DNA from: an uncultured Lachnospiraceae bacterium
Lineage (GTDB): Bacteria; Bacillota; Clostridia; Lachnospirales; Lachnospiraceae
Assembly: GCA_947177925.1 (NCBI GenBank)
Contig: CAMWWJ010000187.1
Span: forward strand, 1 to 6,705
Reading direction: 5' to 3'
Length of the DNA stretch: 6,705 bases
Shown here: one piece after another, positions 1 through 6,688 of the stretch
Numbering within the stretch: the stretch's first letter is position 1
How the letters are laid out: every line of letters starts with the position of its first letter
Program-made: the position numbers and the translations under genes
The notes under the pieces: generated by a model
Seen by the model: only the letters and a program-made list of their open reading frames with translations
Told to the model about the DNA's origin: nothing
Databases searched by the model: none

Positions 1-73
1 ATATATAACATATATGATATGATTTTGCTTATAAAGAAAGATATACAACAAAACTAGAAAAGGAGGCCACCCC

Positions 74-1147
74 ATGAAAAAGAAATTACTTACCCTACTC
101 CCTCTATTATTTATACTCATATGGATAAACACAAAAACAGCCCATGCCCAAAACTCTTCATTTACCTATGAACTGAAAGAGGACAATACGGCAAAAATAA
201 CAGAAAGCACAGCAACAGGAAACGTAGCGATACCTTCGGAAATAGACGGTTATACAGTTACGGAAATAGGCAGCAAAGTATTTTATGCAAAGTCAGGAAT
301 CTATACCATTTCCATACCAGCAACAGTAACCACTATTGGGGAATGGGACTATGCATTTTCTTACTGTTACAGCCTGACTTCCATTACAGTAGACGCAGCT
401 AACCCGGCATTTTGTTCTCAGGACGGAGTATTGTATACAAAGGATAAAAGTGTATTATACAATTTTCCCTGTGGGAAAAACACTGCTTCTTACCGGGTTC
501 CTGCTACAGTAGATCATATCTGCTGTACCGCATTTGCATCTGCAAAATATTTAAATAAGCTGTATTTAGATGGAAAAGATACCTATTGGGCAGGCTATAC
601 CTTTTACAATACCGGACAGATGACTGTTTACTATATTCCGGGAGGAAGAAGTGAGCTGTATGCCAAAAACCACACGGGAAACGGAAGAAGCAATGAAAGC
701 GATTCCTTATATCCCAAATACCGTCCGATCACGGAAGACGGAAAAGAAGAAAACGGTTCTACAGGAAATGGCGGGAATGCTTCCGGGAACGGCGATTCAT
801 CCGGAGCCGGAAATAACACAGGCAATAATCAGCCTCCTGCAAATGAAAAAATCAAGGTAGGAAAAACCAGTCTGAAAACACTGAAAAATCAGGCAGGAAG
901 AAAAGCAAAGATTTCCTATAAAAAAATAACCGGCGCAAAGGGATATGAAATTCTCTTTTCCACCAGCAAAAAATTTACAAAAAAGTCAACCGGAAAGATA
1001 AATACAAAAAAGACTGCTTATACTATCAAAAAATTAAAAAAGGGAAAAACCTACTATTTCAAAGTCAGAGCCTATAAGCTTGATAAGAAAAATGAGAAAG
1101 TATACGGTCCATACAGCAAGGTAAAAAAACTCAGCATAAAAAAATAG
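74..1147 (+). CDS. Secreted BspA-type leucine-rich-repeat protein with lysine-rich fibronectin-III-like C-terminal domain
   Basis: The 357-residue product begins with a Sec signal peptide: basic MKKK, a hydrophobic core at residues 5-18, and a likely cleavage site after AHA at 23-25. Residues about 48-168 carry BspA/LRR_5-type units, with recurring 'IP..V..I....F' and 'L..I.VD' patterns (VAIPSEIDGYTVTEIG, ISIPATVTTIG, YRVPATVDHI) and the typical 'DGVLYTKDKSVLYNFPCGK' insert at 118-135. Residues 223-256 are a flexible Gly/Asn/Ser linker. Residues 260-357 resemble a fibronectin type III domain, ending in 'KTYYFKVRAYK...YGPYSKVKKL'. The last 97 residues contain 31 lysines. The start is well set: AGGAGG at 61-66 lies 7 nt before the ATG. 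There is no LPXTG motif or C-terminal membrane anchor, so the protein is probably released or held on the wall by charge. BspA-like proteins of other bacteria are linked to adhesion; adhesion here is inference. No terminator is visible before the next gene. Confidence 0.88.
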   Translation: MKKKLLTLLPLLFILIWINTKTAHAQNSSFTYELKEDNTAKITESTATGNVAIPSEIDGYTVTEIGSKVFYAKSGIYTISIPATVTTIGEWDYAFSYCYSLTSITVDAANPAFCSQDGVLYTKDKSVLYNFPCGKNTASYRVPATVDHICCTAFASAKYLNKLYLDGKDTYWAGYTFYNTGQMTVYYIPGGRSELYAKNHTGNGRSNESDSLYPKYRPITEDGKEENGSTGNGGNASGNGDSSGAGNNTGNNQPPANEKIKVGKTSLKTLKNQAGRKAKISYKKITGAKGYEILFSTSKKFTKKSTGKINTKKTAYTIKKLKKGKTYYFKVRAYKLDKKNEKVYGPYSKVKKLSIKK

Positions 1148-1203
1148 GAATGTAACATCTGAATTTTAAGCGGCATAGTATAAAATAAAACAGGAAATAT
1201 ACT

Positions 1204-1596
1204 ATGAAGGATCACAAAATCTTACCGTTTTATATGTCGTATCCTTTACCCATTGCCTTTGAAGATGACAGGGATATGGTAAAGGATTTAGAATATTTAC
1301 AGCAAATGTATCCTATGGGTGCCAAAAAGCTGTTAGCAGAAGTAAATAAGGCTCTTTCCATTTTGGATTATGAGGGAAGCATGATTTATGATCAGTATCC
1401 GGACCGTTTCATGCTGTATAAAATGGGAAAGGATATTTTAGAAAGCCTTCGGAAGAATCCCACAAAAAAGAAGGAAGATGAGCAGCTTGCCAAATTATTG
1501 GAATGGGATGGCATAGATGAACTGATTCTGGTTATCCTATTCTTTGAATTGCTGAAGAGAAGGCATCAGAATAATGGCGGATATTTAAAGTTTTAA
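1204..1596 (+). CDS. Conserved-looking small cytoplasmic protein of unknown function
   Basis: The product has 130 residues, no signal peptide and no convincing membrane segment. It opens with a proline/aromatic-rich stretch (LPFYMSYPLPIAF, residues 7-19). A charged helical part follows, containing DLEYLQQMYP (28-37) and YEGSMIYDQYPDR (56-68), then a Lys/Glu-rich region (84-93), a hydrophobic helix LILVILFFELL (106-116) and a basic tail KRRHQNNGGYLKF. From memory this arrangement resembles short hypothetical proteins common in Lachnospiraceae, but I know of no function and assign none. The ATG is preceded by AGGAAA at 1192-1197, a modest ribosome binding site. The gene starts 56 nt after the LRR-protein gene, with an AT-rich gap holding a TATAAA at 1179-1184 but no good -35 box, so it may share transcripts with the upstream gene. 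The terminator at 1641-1675 closes the unit. Confidence 0.8.
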   Translation: MKDHKILPFYMSYPLPIAFEDDRDMVKDLEYLQQMYPMGAKKLLAEVNKALSILDYEGSMIYDQYPDRFMLYKMGKDILESLRKNPTKKKEDEQLAKLLEWDGIDELILVILFFELLKRRHQNNGGYLKF

Positions 1597-1616
1597 TCCG
1601 TTAAGGAAAATTTTAG

Positions 1617-1645
1617 TTGTGGTTTTTCCATAAAGGAATTAAAAT
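1617..1645 (+). promoter_or_regulatory. Possible weak sigma-A-type promoter for the methyltransferase operon
   Basis: TTGTGG at 1617-1622 (3 of 6 match to TTGACA) and TAAAAT at 1640-1645 (5 of 6 match to TATAAT) are separated by exactly 17 nt. Transcription would start near 1652, inside the hairpin that ends the upstream unit, so the new message would lack the left arm of that stem. In AT-rich DNA such matches arise easily, so this is only a candidate. It is offered because the 31 nt between the hairpin and the next start codon leave little room for another promoter. Confidence 0.25.
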
Positions 1646-1675
1646 ATAGTCATGGCATTCATGGCTATATTTTTT
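1641..1675 (+). terminator. Intrinsic (Rho-independent) terminator, possibly bidirectional
   Basis: The left arm AAAATATAGTCATG (1641-1654) pairs with CATGGCTATATTTT (1660-1673) around the 5-nt loop GCATT. Only one position is non-Watson-Crick (a T.G wobble), and a run of six T follows at 1670-1675. It lies 44 nt after the stop codon of the 130-residue protein gene and so closes that unit. The A run on the left side could serve as a U tract for transcripts from the other strand, but no minus-strand gene ends here. Confidence 0.8.
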
Positions 1676-1694
1676 GTGTAGAAAGAGTGCCTGT

Positions 1695-1700
1695 AAGGAG
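1695..1700 (+). promoter_or_regulatory. Ribosome binding site that fixes the methyltransferase start
   Basis: AAGGAG lies 6 nt before the ATG at 1707. The same frame is open upstream to a TTG at 1674, but that codon sits inside the terminator stem and has no Shine-Dalgarno sequence, so the ATG at 1707 is the start to use. Confidence 0.85.
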
Positions 1701-1706
1701 CCGGAT

Positions 1707-2867
1707 ATGGAAAAAGTAATTTCTTTTTTGGAAGAACATATAAATGAAAGTCTCAAACAGGTTATTTTGAGCAATTCCCGGAACAAGGATGCTATCACGA
1801 AGATAAAGCTCCATCCGGTTATGATAAAGGAAGAATTGTGGTTTCAGATAGAAAAGTATATGGGCACAAAGGTGTTTCATGAGAATGTGCAGAAGGAAGC
1901 AGCAGTGCAGGTCATAGTGGAGGCATTGGGAAAGGAATTTGGACAGCTTGAGTTAGAAAGTGCTAACTTAAGGGGGACAGTGCTTGTAGGAAAAAGAGGA
2001 ACGGTGTCCCTAAAGGTAAAGCGAAAGAATGTGCCTGAGGAAAAAAAGGAAGTGCCAAAGCACAACCGTCAGAAGCAATATATTCTGCAGGAGGGAATTC
2101 CGGTTCCCTTCCTGATTGATTTAGGCGTGCAGACAAGAGAAGGAAAGGTCATTCATGCAAAATACGATAAATTCAGGCAGATTAACCGATTCCTGGAGTT
2201 TGTCCGGGACGTGCTTCCGGTGCTGCCTAAGGACAGGAAGCTTTCCATTTTGGATTTCGGCTGCGGAAAGTCCTATCTGACCTTTGCTTTATATTACTAT
2301 TTAAAGATATTGAATCATTATGATATTGACATAGTGGGGCTGGACTTAAAGGAAGATGTGATAGCGGACTGCAATAGGCTGAAGGATAAATACGGCTATC
2401 ATGACTTGATGTTCTTAAAGGGGGATATCAGAGAATATGATGAGAAGGAACAGGTGGATATGGTAGTTACCCTGCATGCCTGTGATACTGCAACGGATTA
2501 TGCCTTGTACAAGGCCATTACCTGGAATGCGAGGGTGATTCTATCCGTTCCCTGCTGTCAGCATGAATTGAACAGACAGATAGACAGCAAGCTTTTACAG
2601 CCTGTGTTGAAATATGGGTTGCTCAAAGAGAGGATTTCAGCTCTTTTAACTGATGGTATAAGGGCGAATTTATTGGAAAGGGCAGGCTATGAAACACAAA
2701 TTTTAGAATTTATTGATATGGAGCATACTCCAAAAAATATTTTAATCAGGGCCATCAAAAAGGATGGTTTTCAAAAAAGACACCAAAATGAGCTGGAGGA
2801 GCTTACGAAAGAGCTTCAGGGAGAGCTTACTTTGGAAAGGCTATTAAAAGAAAAAGAAGGATTTTAA
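1707..2867 (+). CDS. Class I SAM-dependent methyltransferase (Methyltransf_32 / METTL25-like)
   Basis: The 386-residue soluble protein has an N-terminal region of about 120 residues with no recognisable domain. It is followed by a conserved-looking lead-in (KQYILQEGIPVPFLIDLGV, 123-141) and a Rossmann-type methyltransferase domain. SAM-binding motif I is ILDFGCGKSYL at 181-191, the acidic end of strand beta2 is GLDLK at 211-215 (Asp213), a further acidic residue lies in LKGDIREY (Asp240), and the post-motif is VVTLHACDTATDYAL at 253-267. The LHAC motif together with SVPCCQHEL (280-288) is the pattern I associate with the Methyltransf_32 family, which includes eukaryotic METTL25/RRNAD1-type proteins. 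The substrate is unknown; RNA or protein are both possible. A highly charged helix ends the protein (355-386). The gene starts after a terminator and its stop lies 5 nt before the next start, so the two are probably translated from one message. Family placement is from motif memory, not a search. Confidence 0.85.
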   Translation: MEKVISFLEEHINESLKQVILSNSRNKDAITKIKLHPVMIKEELWFQIEKYMGTKVFHENVQKEAAVQVIVEALGKEFGQLELESANLRGTVLVGKRGTVSLKVKRKNVPEEKKEVPKHNRQKQYILQEGIPVPFLIDLGVQTREGKVIHAKYDKFRQINRFLEFVRDVLPVLPKDRKLSILDFGCGKSYLTFALYYYLKILNHYDIDIVGLDLKEDVIADCNRLKDKYGYHDLMFLKGDIREYDEKEQVDMVVTLHACDTATDYALYKAITWNARVILSVPCCQHELNRQIDSKLLQPVLKYGLLKERISALLTDGIRANLLERAGYETQILEFIDMEHTPKNILIRAIKKDGFQKRHQNELEELTKELQGELTLERLLKEKEGF

Positions 2868-2872
2868 TATAG

Positions 2873-5398
2873 ATGAGAAAAGAAATTATCAAAGTGATTG
2901 TATGTGCGGTAGTATTTCTCACTTCCGTTGTCGTAATCAGTGCAATTATGAATCAGGGAAACAGTGACATGACTACTGAAATGGAAGCAGCAACCTTTCC
3001 GCTGGTTTCCTTTGAGACGGAGGGGACAGAGGTAAACCTGCTCCATGGCTACAGCGAAGAAATGGAAATCAACTATTTAAGAGATAACATTATCTGTCTT
3101 GGAGAGGAAAGGCGCCTTTCCCTGATTGTGGATAAGTTTGGGGCCGATATACAGAGTATGTCCTTTGAGGTACGCTCCCTTGACGGAGAACGTCTGGTGG
3201 AAAATACTGATATTTACAATTATAATGAGGATGACGAGCAAATAACAGCCTCCCTGCAGATAAAGGATCTGATTGACGACCATATGGAATATAAGCTGGT
3301 CATACTGCTTCGGATGGAGAATGGCAACGTATTAAGATATTATACAAGAGTCATCGAGGCGGAGGATTATCACCAGACAGAATTGATTGCTTTTGCAAAA
3401 GATTTTCATGAGAGAACCTTTAACAAAGATGCGGCCAAGGAAATCACAAAATATTTGGAGTCCAATGAGGAAGGAGATAATACCACATTCAGCAAGGTGA
3501 ATATCCATAGCAGCTTTTCACAGATTACATGGGGAGAGCTTCAGGTGGAAAGGGAAGAAAAGCTTCAGACTTCCATAAAAGAAATGGATGCCCAGACAGC
3601 TAAAATACAGCTTTCCTATCAGGTATCCATAGGAAGTGGCAAAAAAAAGACATTTTTTAACGTGAAGGAATTTTACCGGCTGAGATATGGTACGGAAAGG
3701 ATTTACCTGCTGGACTTTGAACGTACCATGGAACAGATTTTCGACAAGGATAACGGAGTATTTTCTTCCAACAAGATCAGCCTTGGAATTACAGACGGAA
3801 ATGTGGAGCTGGTAGAAAGCGAAGGTGGAAATATTCTGGCATTTATCCAGGAGGGGATGCTTTACAGCTATAATATAACGGAAAATAAGCTTGCACTTCT
3901 TTTCAGCTTTTATGATAAGGAAAACTGGGATGAAAGAACTCTTTATGATGCCCACGATATCCGCATTCTTACAATGGATGAAACCGGAAATATTTATTTT
4001 GTAGTGTCAGGCTATATGAACCGGGGAAATCATGAAGGCAGGGTAGGTATACAGATTTATTATTTTAATAGCATGATGAATACCATTGAAGAGGAAATAT
4101 TTATTCCTTATACGAAATCCTACGGCTTATTAAGGCAGGATTTGAAAAATCTTGCATATATCAACCAGACCAATCATTTCTACTTTATTATGGGAAGCAC
4201 TTTATATGACGTAAATCTGCTGGATAAGTCCTATGAAATCGTGAAGGAAAATTTGGCCGCCGAAAGCTATCAGGTTTCTGCTTCCGGCAGAATGGCAGCC
4301 TGGGAGGCAAAGGGAGATTCCCTTGGAACGGAAACACTGGTCTTAATGGATTTTAATACAGGAAAACAGACCACGGTAGAAGGCGGAAGCGGTTGTTATG
4401 TGAGGCCTCTTGGCTTTATGGGAGAAGACCTGATTTACGGTACTGCCTATAAATCAGATGTGGCAAAAGACAGTTCCGGCAGCATTTTGTTTCCTATGTA
4501 TATGGTAAATATCTTAAACGGCACCGAAACCATAGCCGATACTTACCAAAAGGAAGGTATCTATATTGTAGGTGCAGAGATTGTTGAAAATCAGATCAAT
4601 CTGAAAAGAATGAGAAAAGGCGAAGGTGAATCTGTGTTCCGTGAAACTTCGGACGACCAGATCATGAACACGGAAATCGAACAGGCAGGGGAAAACATGT
4701 TGGAAATGGTACCCACTGCCGAATATGAAAAGATTGTCCAGATTGCATTGAAAGGGACAATTGAGCCAAAATCCATAAAATTCCTGACTCCAAAGGAGGT
4801 TATGTACGAAGGGGGCAGGGAGTTAGCTATTGCTAATGAAAACGCAATAGAAAGCTATTATGTGTATGGAAAAACCGATATTGAAGCCATTTTTGAAGAT
4901 CTGTCAAAAGCAATCAGCCTTGCAGATCAGACTTCCGGCGCAGTAACCAATCATAAAGGGGAGTATGTATGGAGAAAGGGCAGCCGCAACACCAAAAATC
5001 AAATCATGAAAATTGAAAGCGCATCTGTGACAGAAGAAAAGGCAAGCCTTGCAGTCTGTCTGGATACGATGCTGAAATGCGAAGGCATTATGAAAAATAC
5101 CGAATATTTATTGAGCCAGGGCAAAACGATACGTTCTATATTGGCAGATAATCTGCCGGATGCACAGATTCTTGATCTTTCGGGATGCAGTCTGGATTCT
5201 GTTCTTTATTATGTAAATCAGGATATTCCTGTATTGGCGCTTTTAAATGATGGAAATGCAGTGTTACTGGTAGGCTTTAATGAATTAAACACCGTAATTA
5301 TGGATCCTGTTACCGGAACCATCTATAAGAAGGGCATGAATGACTCCAAAGAGTGGTTTGAAAAAAACGGAAATCATTTTATTACTTATATAAAATAA
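2873..5398 (+). CDS. Membrane-anchored extracytoplasmic protein with propeller-like middle and degenerate C39-peptidase-like C-terminus
   Basis: The 841-residue product has one N-terminal hydrophobic segment (residues 5-26) after MRKE and no obvious signal-peptidase or lipobox site, so it is probably a signal-anchored protein with its bulk outside the cell. Residues about 60-165 look like a beta-sandwich (alternating strands around LSLIVDKFG and YKLVILLRMENG). Residues about 300-580 contain repeated strand pairs such as ILAFIQEGMLYSYNI, GNIYFVVSGY and ETLVLMDFNTGK, as expected of a beta-propeller-like fold. The last ~120 residues resemble the papain-like C39 fold: SLAVCLDTMLKCEG (Cys729), QDIPVLALLNDGNAVLLVGF (784-802), MDPVTG (Asp811). 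The usual His is Asn795, exactly 16 residues before Asp811, so peptidase activity is doubtful. AAGGA at 2857-2861 is the ribosome binding site, 11 nt upstream. It follows the methyltransferase by 5 nt. I recognise no named function. Confidence 0.85.
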   Translation: MRKEIIKVIVCAVVFLTSVVVISAIMNQGNSDMTTEMEAATFPLVSFETEGTEVNLLHGYSEEMEINYLRDNIICLGEERRLSLIVDKFGADIQSMSFEVRSLDGERLVENTDIYNYNEDDEQITASLQIKDLIDDHMEYKLVILLRMENGNVLRYYTRVIEAEDYHQTELIAFAKDFHERTFNKDAAKEITKYLESNEEGDNTTFSKVNIHSSFSQITWGELQVEREEKLQTSIKEMDAQTAKIQLSYQVSIGSGKKKTFFNVKEFYRLRYGTERIYLLDFERTMEQIFDKDNGVFSSNKISLGITDGNVELVESEGGNILAFIQEGMLYSYNITENKLALLFSFYDKENWDERTLYDAHDIRILTMDETGNIYFVVSGYMNRGNHEGRVGIQIYYFNSMMNTIEEEIFIPYTKSYGLLRQDLKNLAYINQTNHFYFIMGSTLYDVNLLDKSYEIVKENLAAESYQVSASGRMAAWEAKGDSLGTETLVLMDFNTGKQTTVEGGSGCYVRPLGFMGEDLIYGTAYKSDVAKDSSGSILFPMYMVNILNGTETIADTYQKEGIYIVGAEIVENQINLKRMRKGEGESVFRETSDDQIMNTEIEQAGENMLEMVPTAEYEKIVQIALKGTIEPKSIKFLTPKEVMYEGGRELAIANENAIESYYVYGKTDIEAIFEDLSKAISLADQTSGAVTNHKGEYVWRKGSRNTKNQIMKIESASVTEEKASLAVCLDTMLKCEGIMKNTEYLLSQGKTIRSILADNLPDAQILDLSGCSLDSVLYYVNQDIPVLALLNDGNAVLLVGFNELNTVIMDPVTGTIYKKGMNDSKEWFEKNGNHFITYIK

Positions 5399-5445
5399 TA
5401 AAATGGGAAAAATAATGAAAAAACAGAAAACAGAGAGGGAAAAAA

Positions 5446-6561
5446 ATGGATGAAAGAATAAAGACATTAGCAAAAAATCTGGTGCATTATTCCTGCAAAG
5501 TAAAAAAAGGGGATAACGTATACATCCACTATATAGGAGCCGCCACGGAACAGTTGGCAATGCAGATTACGAAAGAAGTATATTTGGCGGGAGGAAATCC
5601 CTTTCCCCATTTTACCAATCAGAGAGTGCAGCGGGAAATGCTTTTATCCTGTAATGAAGAACAATTGAAGCTGATGGCAGAGCTGGATGCAAAGGAAATG
5701 AGCCGGATGGACTGCTATATCGGCATTCGGGGAGCGGATAATGTAGCCGAGCTTTCGGATGTGCCGGCGGAAAAAATGGAGCTGTATGACAAGCTCTACA
5801 TGGACCCGGTTCACCATAAGATTCGTGTGCCAAAAACAAGATGGGTGGTCCTCCGCTATCCCAATGGGGCAATGGCTCAGCTGGCAGGCACCAGCATGGA
5901 AAATTTTGAAGATTTTTACTTTAATGTGTGCAACCTGGATTACAGCAAAATGGATAAAGCAATGGAAGCGCTGGTAGCCTATATGAATAGGACAGATAAG
6001 GTAAGAATCGTAGGACCGGGCACCGACCTGACCTTTTCTATAAAAGGAATTCCGGCAATTCCCTGTAGCGGCACCATGAACATCCCTGACGGTGAAGTAT
6101 TCACCGCACCAGTGAGAAATTCAGTCAACGGTACGATTTCCTACAATGCCCCATCTCTTTATCAGGGCTTTACCTATGAAAATGTAAAGTTTACTTTTCA
6201 AGATGGCAAAATTGTGGAAGCAACGGCTAATGATACGGAAAAGCTCAATAAGCTCCTGGATTCGGATGAAGGAGCCAGATATATCGGGGAATTTGCAATC
6301 GGAGTCAATCCATATATCTTAAAACCCATGAAGGATATCCTGTTTGATGAAAAAATATGCGGTTCCATCCACTTCACTCCCGGCAACTGCTACGAAGAAG
6401 CTCCAAACGGCAACCAATCCGTCATCCACTGGGATTTGGTACTCATTCAGCGAAAAGAATATGGTGGGGGAGAAATTTACTTTGATGATACCCTGATTAG
6501 AAAAGATGGAATTTTTGTTGTGCCGGAATTGGAGGGATTGAATCCGGAGAATTTGAAGTAG
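5446..6561 (+). CDS. M29-family metallo-aminopeptidase (AmpS/AmpT/PepS type)
   Basis: The 371-residue cytoplasmic enzyme should remove N-terminal amino acids from peptides using two bound metal ions. The N-terminal domain begins MDERIKTLAKNLVHYSCKV, typical of the family. The C-terminal metal-binding domain carries every residue expected of M29 enzymes: Glu217 in IPDGEVFTAP, Glu282 in IGEFAIGVNP, His309 and Tyr316 in IHFTPGNCY, and His328 and Asp330 in VIHWDLV. The His-to-Tyr spacing of 7 and the H-x-D pair agree with what I recall of AmpT from Thermus. Length is slightly short of, but consistent with, the usual 370-410. GAGAGGGA at 5433-5440 lies 5 nt before the ATG. The gene begins 47 nt after the membrane-anchored protein gene with no terminator between, so co-transcription is likely; the biological connection is unknown and this may be a housekeeping peptidase in peptide turnover. 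Confidence 0.95.
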   Translation: MDERIKTLAKNLVHYSCKVKKGDNVYIHYIGAATEQLAMQITKEVYLAGGNPFPHFTNQRVQREMLLSCNEEQLKLMAELDAKEMSRMDCYIGIRGADNVAELSDVPAEKMELYDKLYMDPVHHKIRVPKTRWVVLRYPNGAMAQLAGTSMENFEDFYFNVCNLDYSKMDKAMEALVAYMNRTDKVRIVGPGTDLTFSIKGIPAIPCSGTMNIPDGEVFTAPVRNSVNGTISYNAPSLYQGFTYENVKFTFQDGKIVEATANDTEKLNKLLDSDEGARYIGEFAIGVNPYILKPMKDILFDEKICGSIHFTPGNCYEEAPNGNQSVIHWDLVLIQRKEYGGGEIYFDDTLIRKDGIFVVPELEGLNPENLK

Positions 6562-6586
6562 GTTGTAGGGGAGGGGGATTTTGGAT

Positions 6587-6688
6587 ATGAGGACGTGGGA
6601 GCTGACGGATAGAAGTCTTGTGGGCACGCTCTCGCTCTATGAAGACGTAGCAGTACTAACGCACCAAAGTACGGTGCGTAAGGACTGA
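6587..6688 (+). CDS. Possible 33-codon small ORF, or a decayed repeat fragment
   Basis: An ATG-TGA frame encodes a 33-residue peptide beginning MRTWELTDRSLVGTLSLYED. GAGGGGG at 6571-6577 sits 9 nt before the ATG, a plausible ribosome binding site. The frame continues after the TGA as RLHQG to the window edge, so a longer reading frame may have been interrupted. Against it being a gene: it overlaps a strong predicted hairpin, its composition differs from all neighbours, and the reverse strand is also open here. I treat it as more likely part of an intergenic element than a real gene. Confidence 0.2.
   Translation: MRTWELTDRSLVGTLSLYEDVAVLTHQSTVRKD

Noticed and set aside
13..23. Two TATGAT boxes upstream of the LRR-protein gene
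   Set aside because: They match a -10 box, but the region is almost pure A/T and any -35 box would lie at or beyond the window edge, so a promoter cannot be supported.
1603..1630. GGAAAA...TTTTCC pairing just before the terminator
   Set aside because: It has a weak A/T stem with a long loop, much less stable than the 1641-1675 hairpin.
1674..1706. Upstream TTG start for the methyltransferase
   Set aside because: It lies in the terminator stem without a ribosome binding site, while the ATG at 1707 has AAGGAG at the right distance.
3518..3955. 145-codon minus-strand open frame within the 841-residue protein gene
   Set aside because: It is antisense to a well-supported gene, has no ribosome binding site and no recognisable protein features. 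It is a shadow frame.
4827..4850. Inverted repeat CTATTGC...GCAATAG
   Set aside because: It lies deep inside the 841-residue protein gene, where it encodes IANENAIE, and has no T run. It is probably a coincidence of coding sequence.
5403..5453. 16-codon leader-peptide-like frame overlapping the aminopeptidase start (ATG at 5403, TGA at 5451)
   Set aside because: It has no ribosome binding site, no run of a single regulatory codon and no attenuator hairpin after it. It is an A-rich chance frame.
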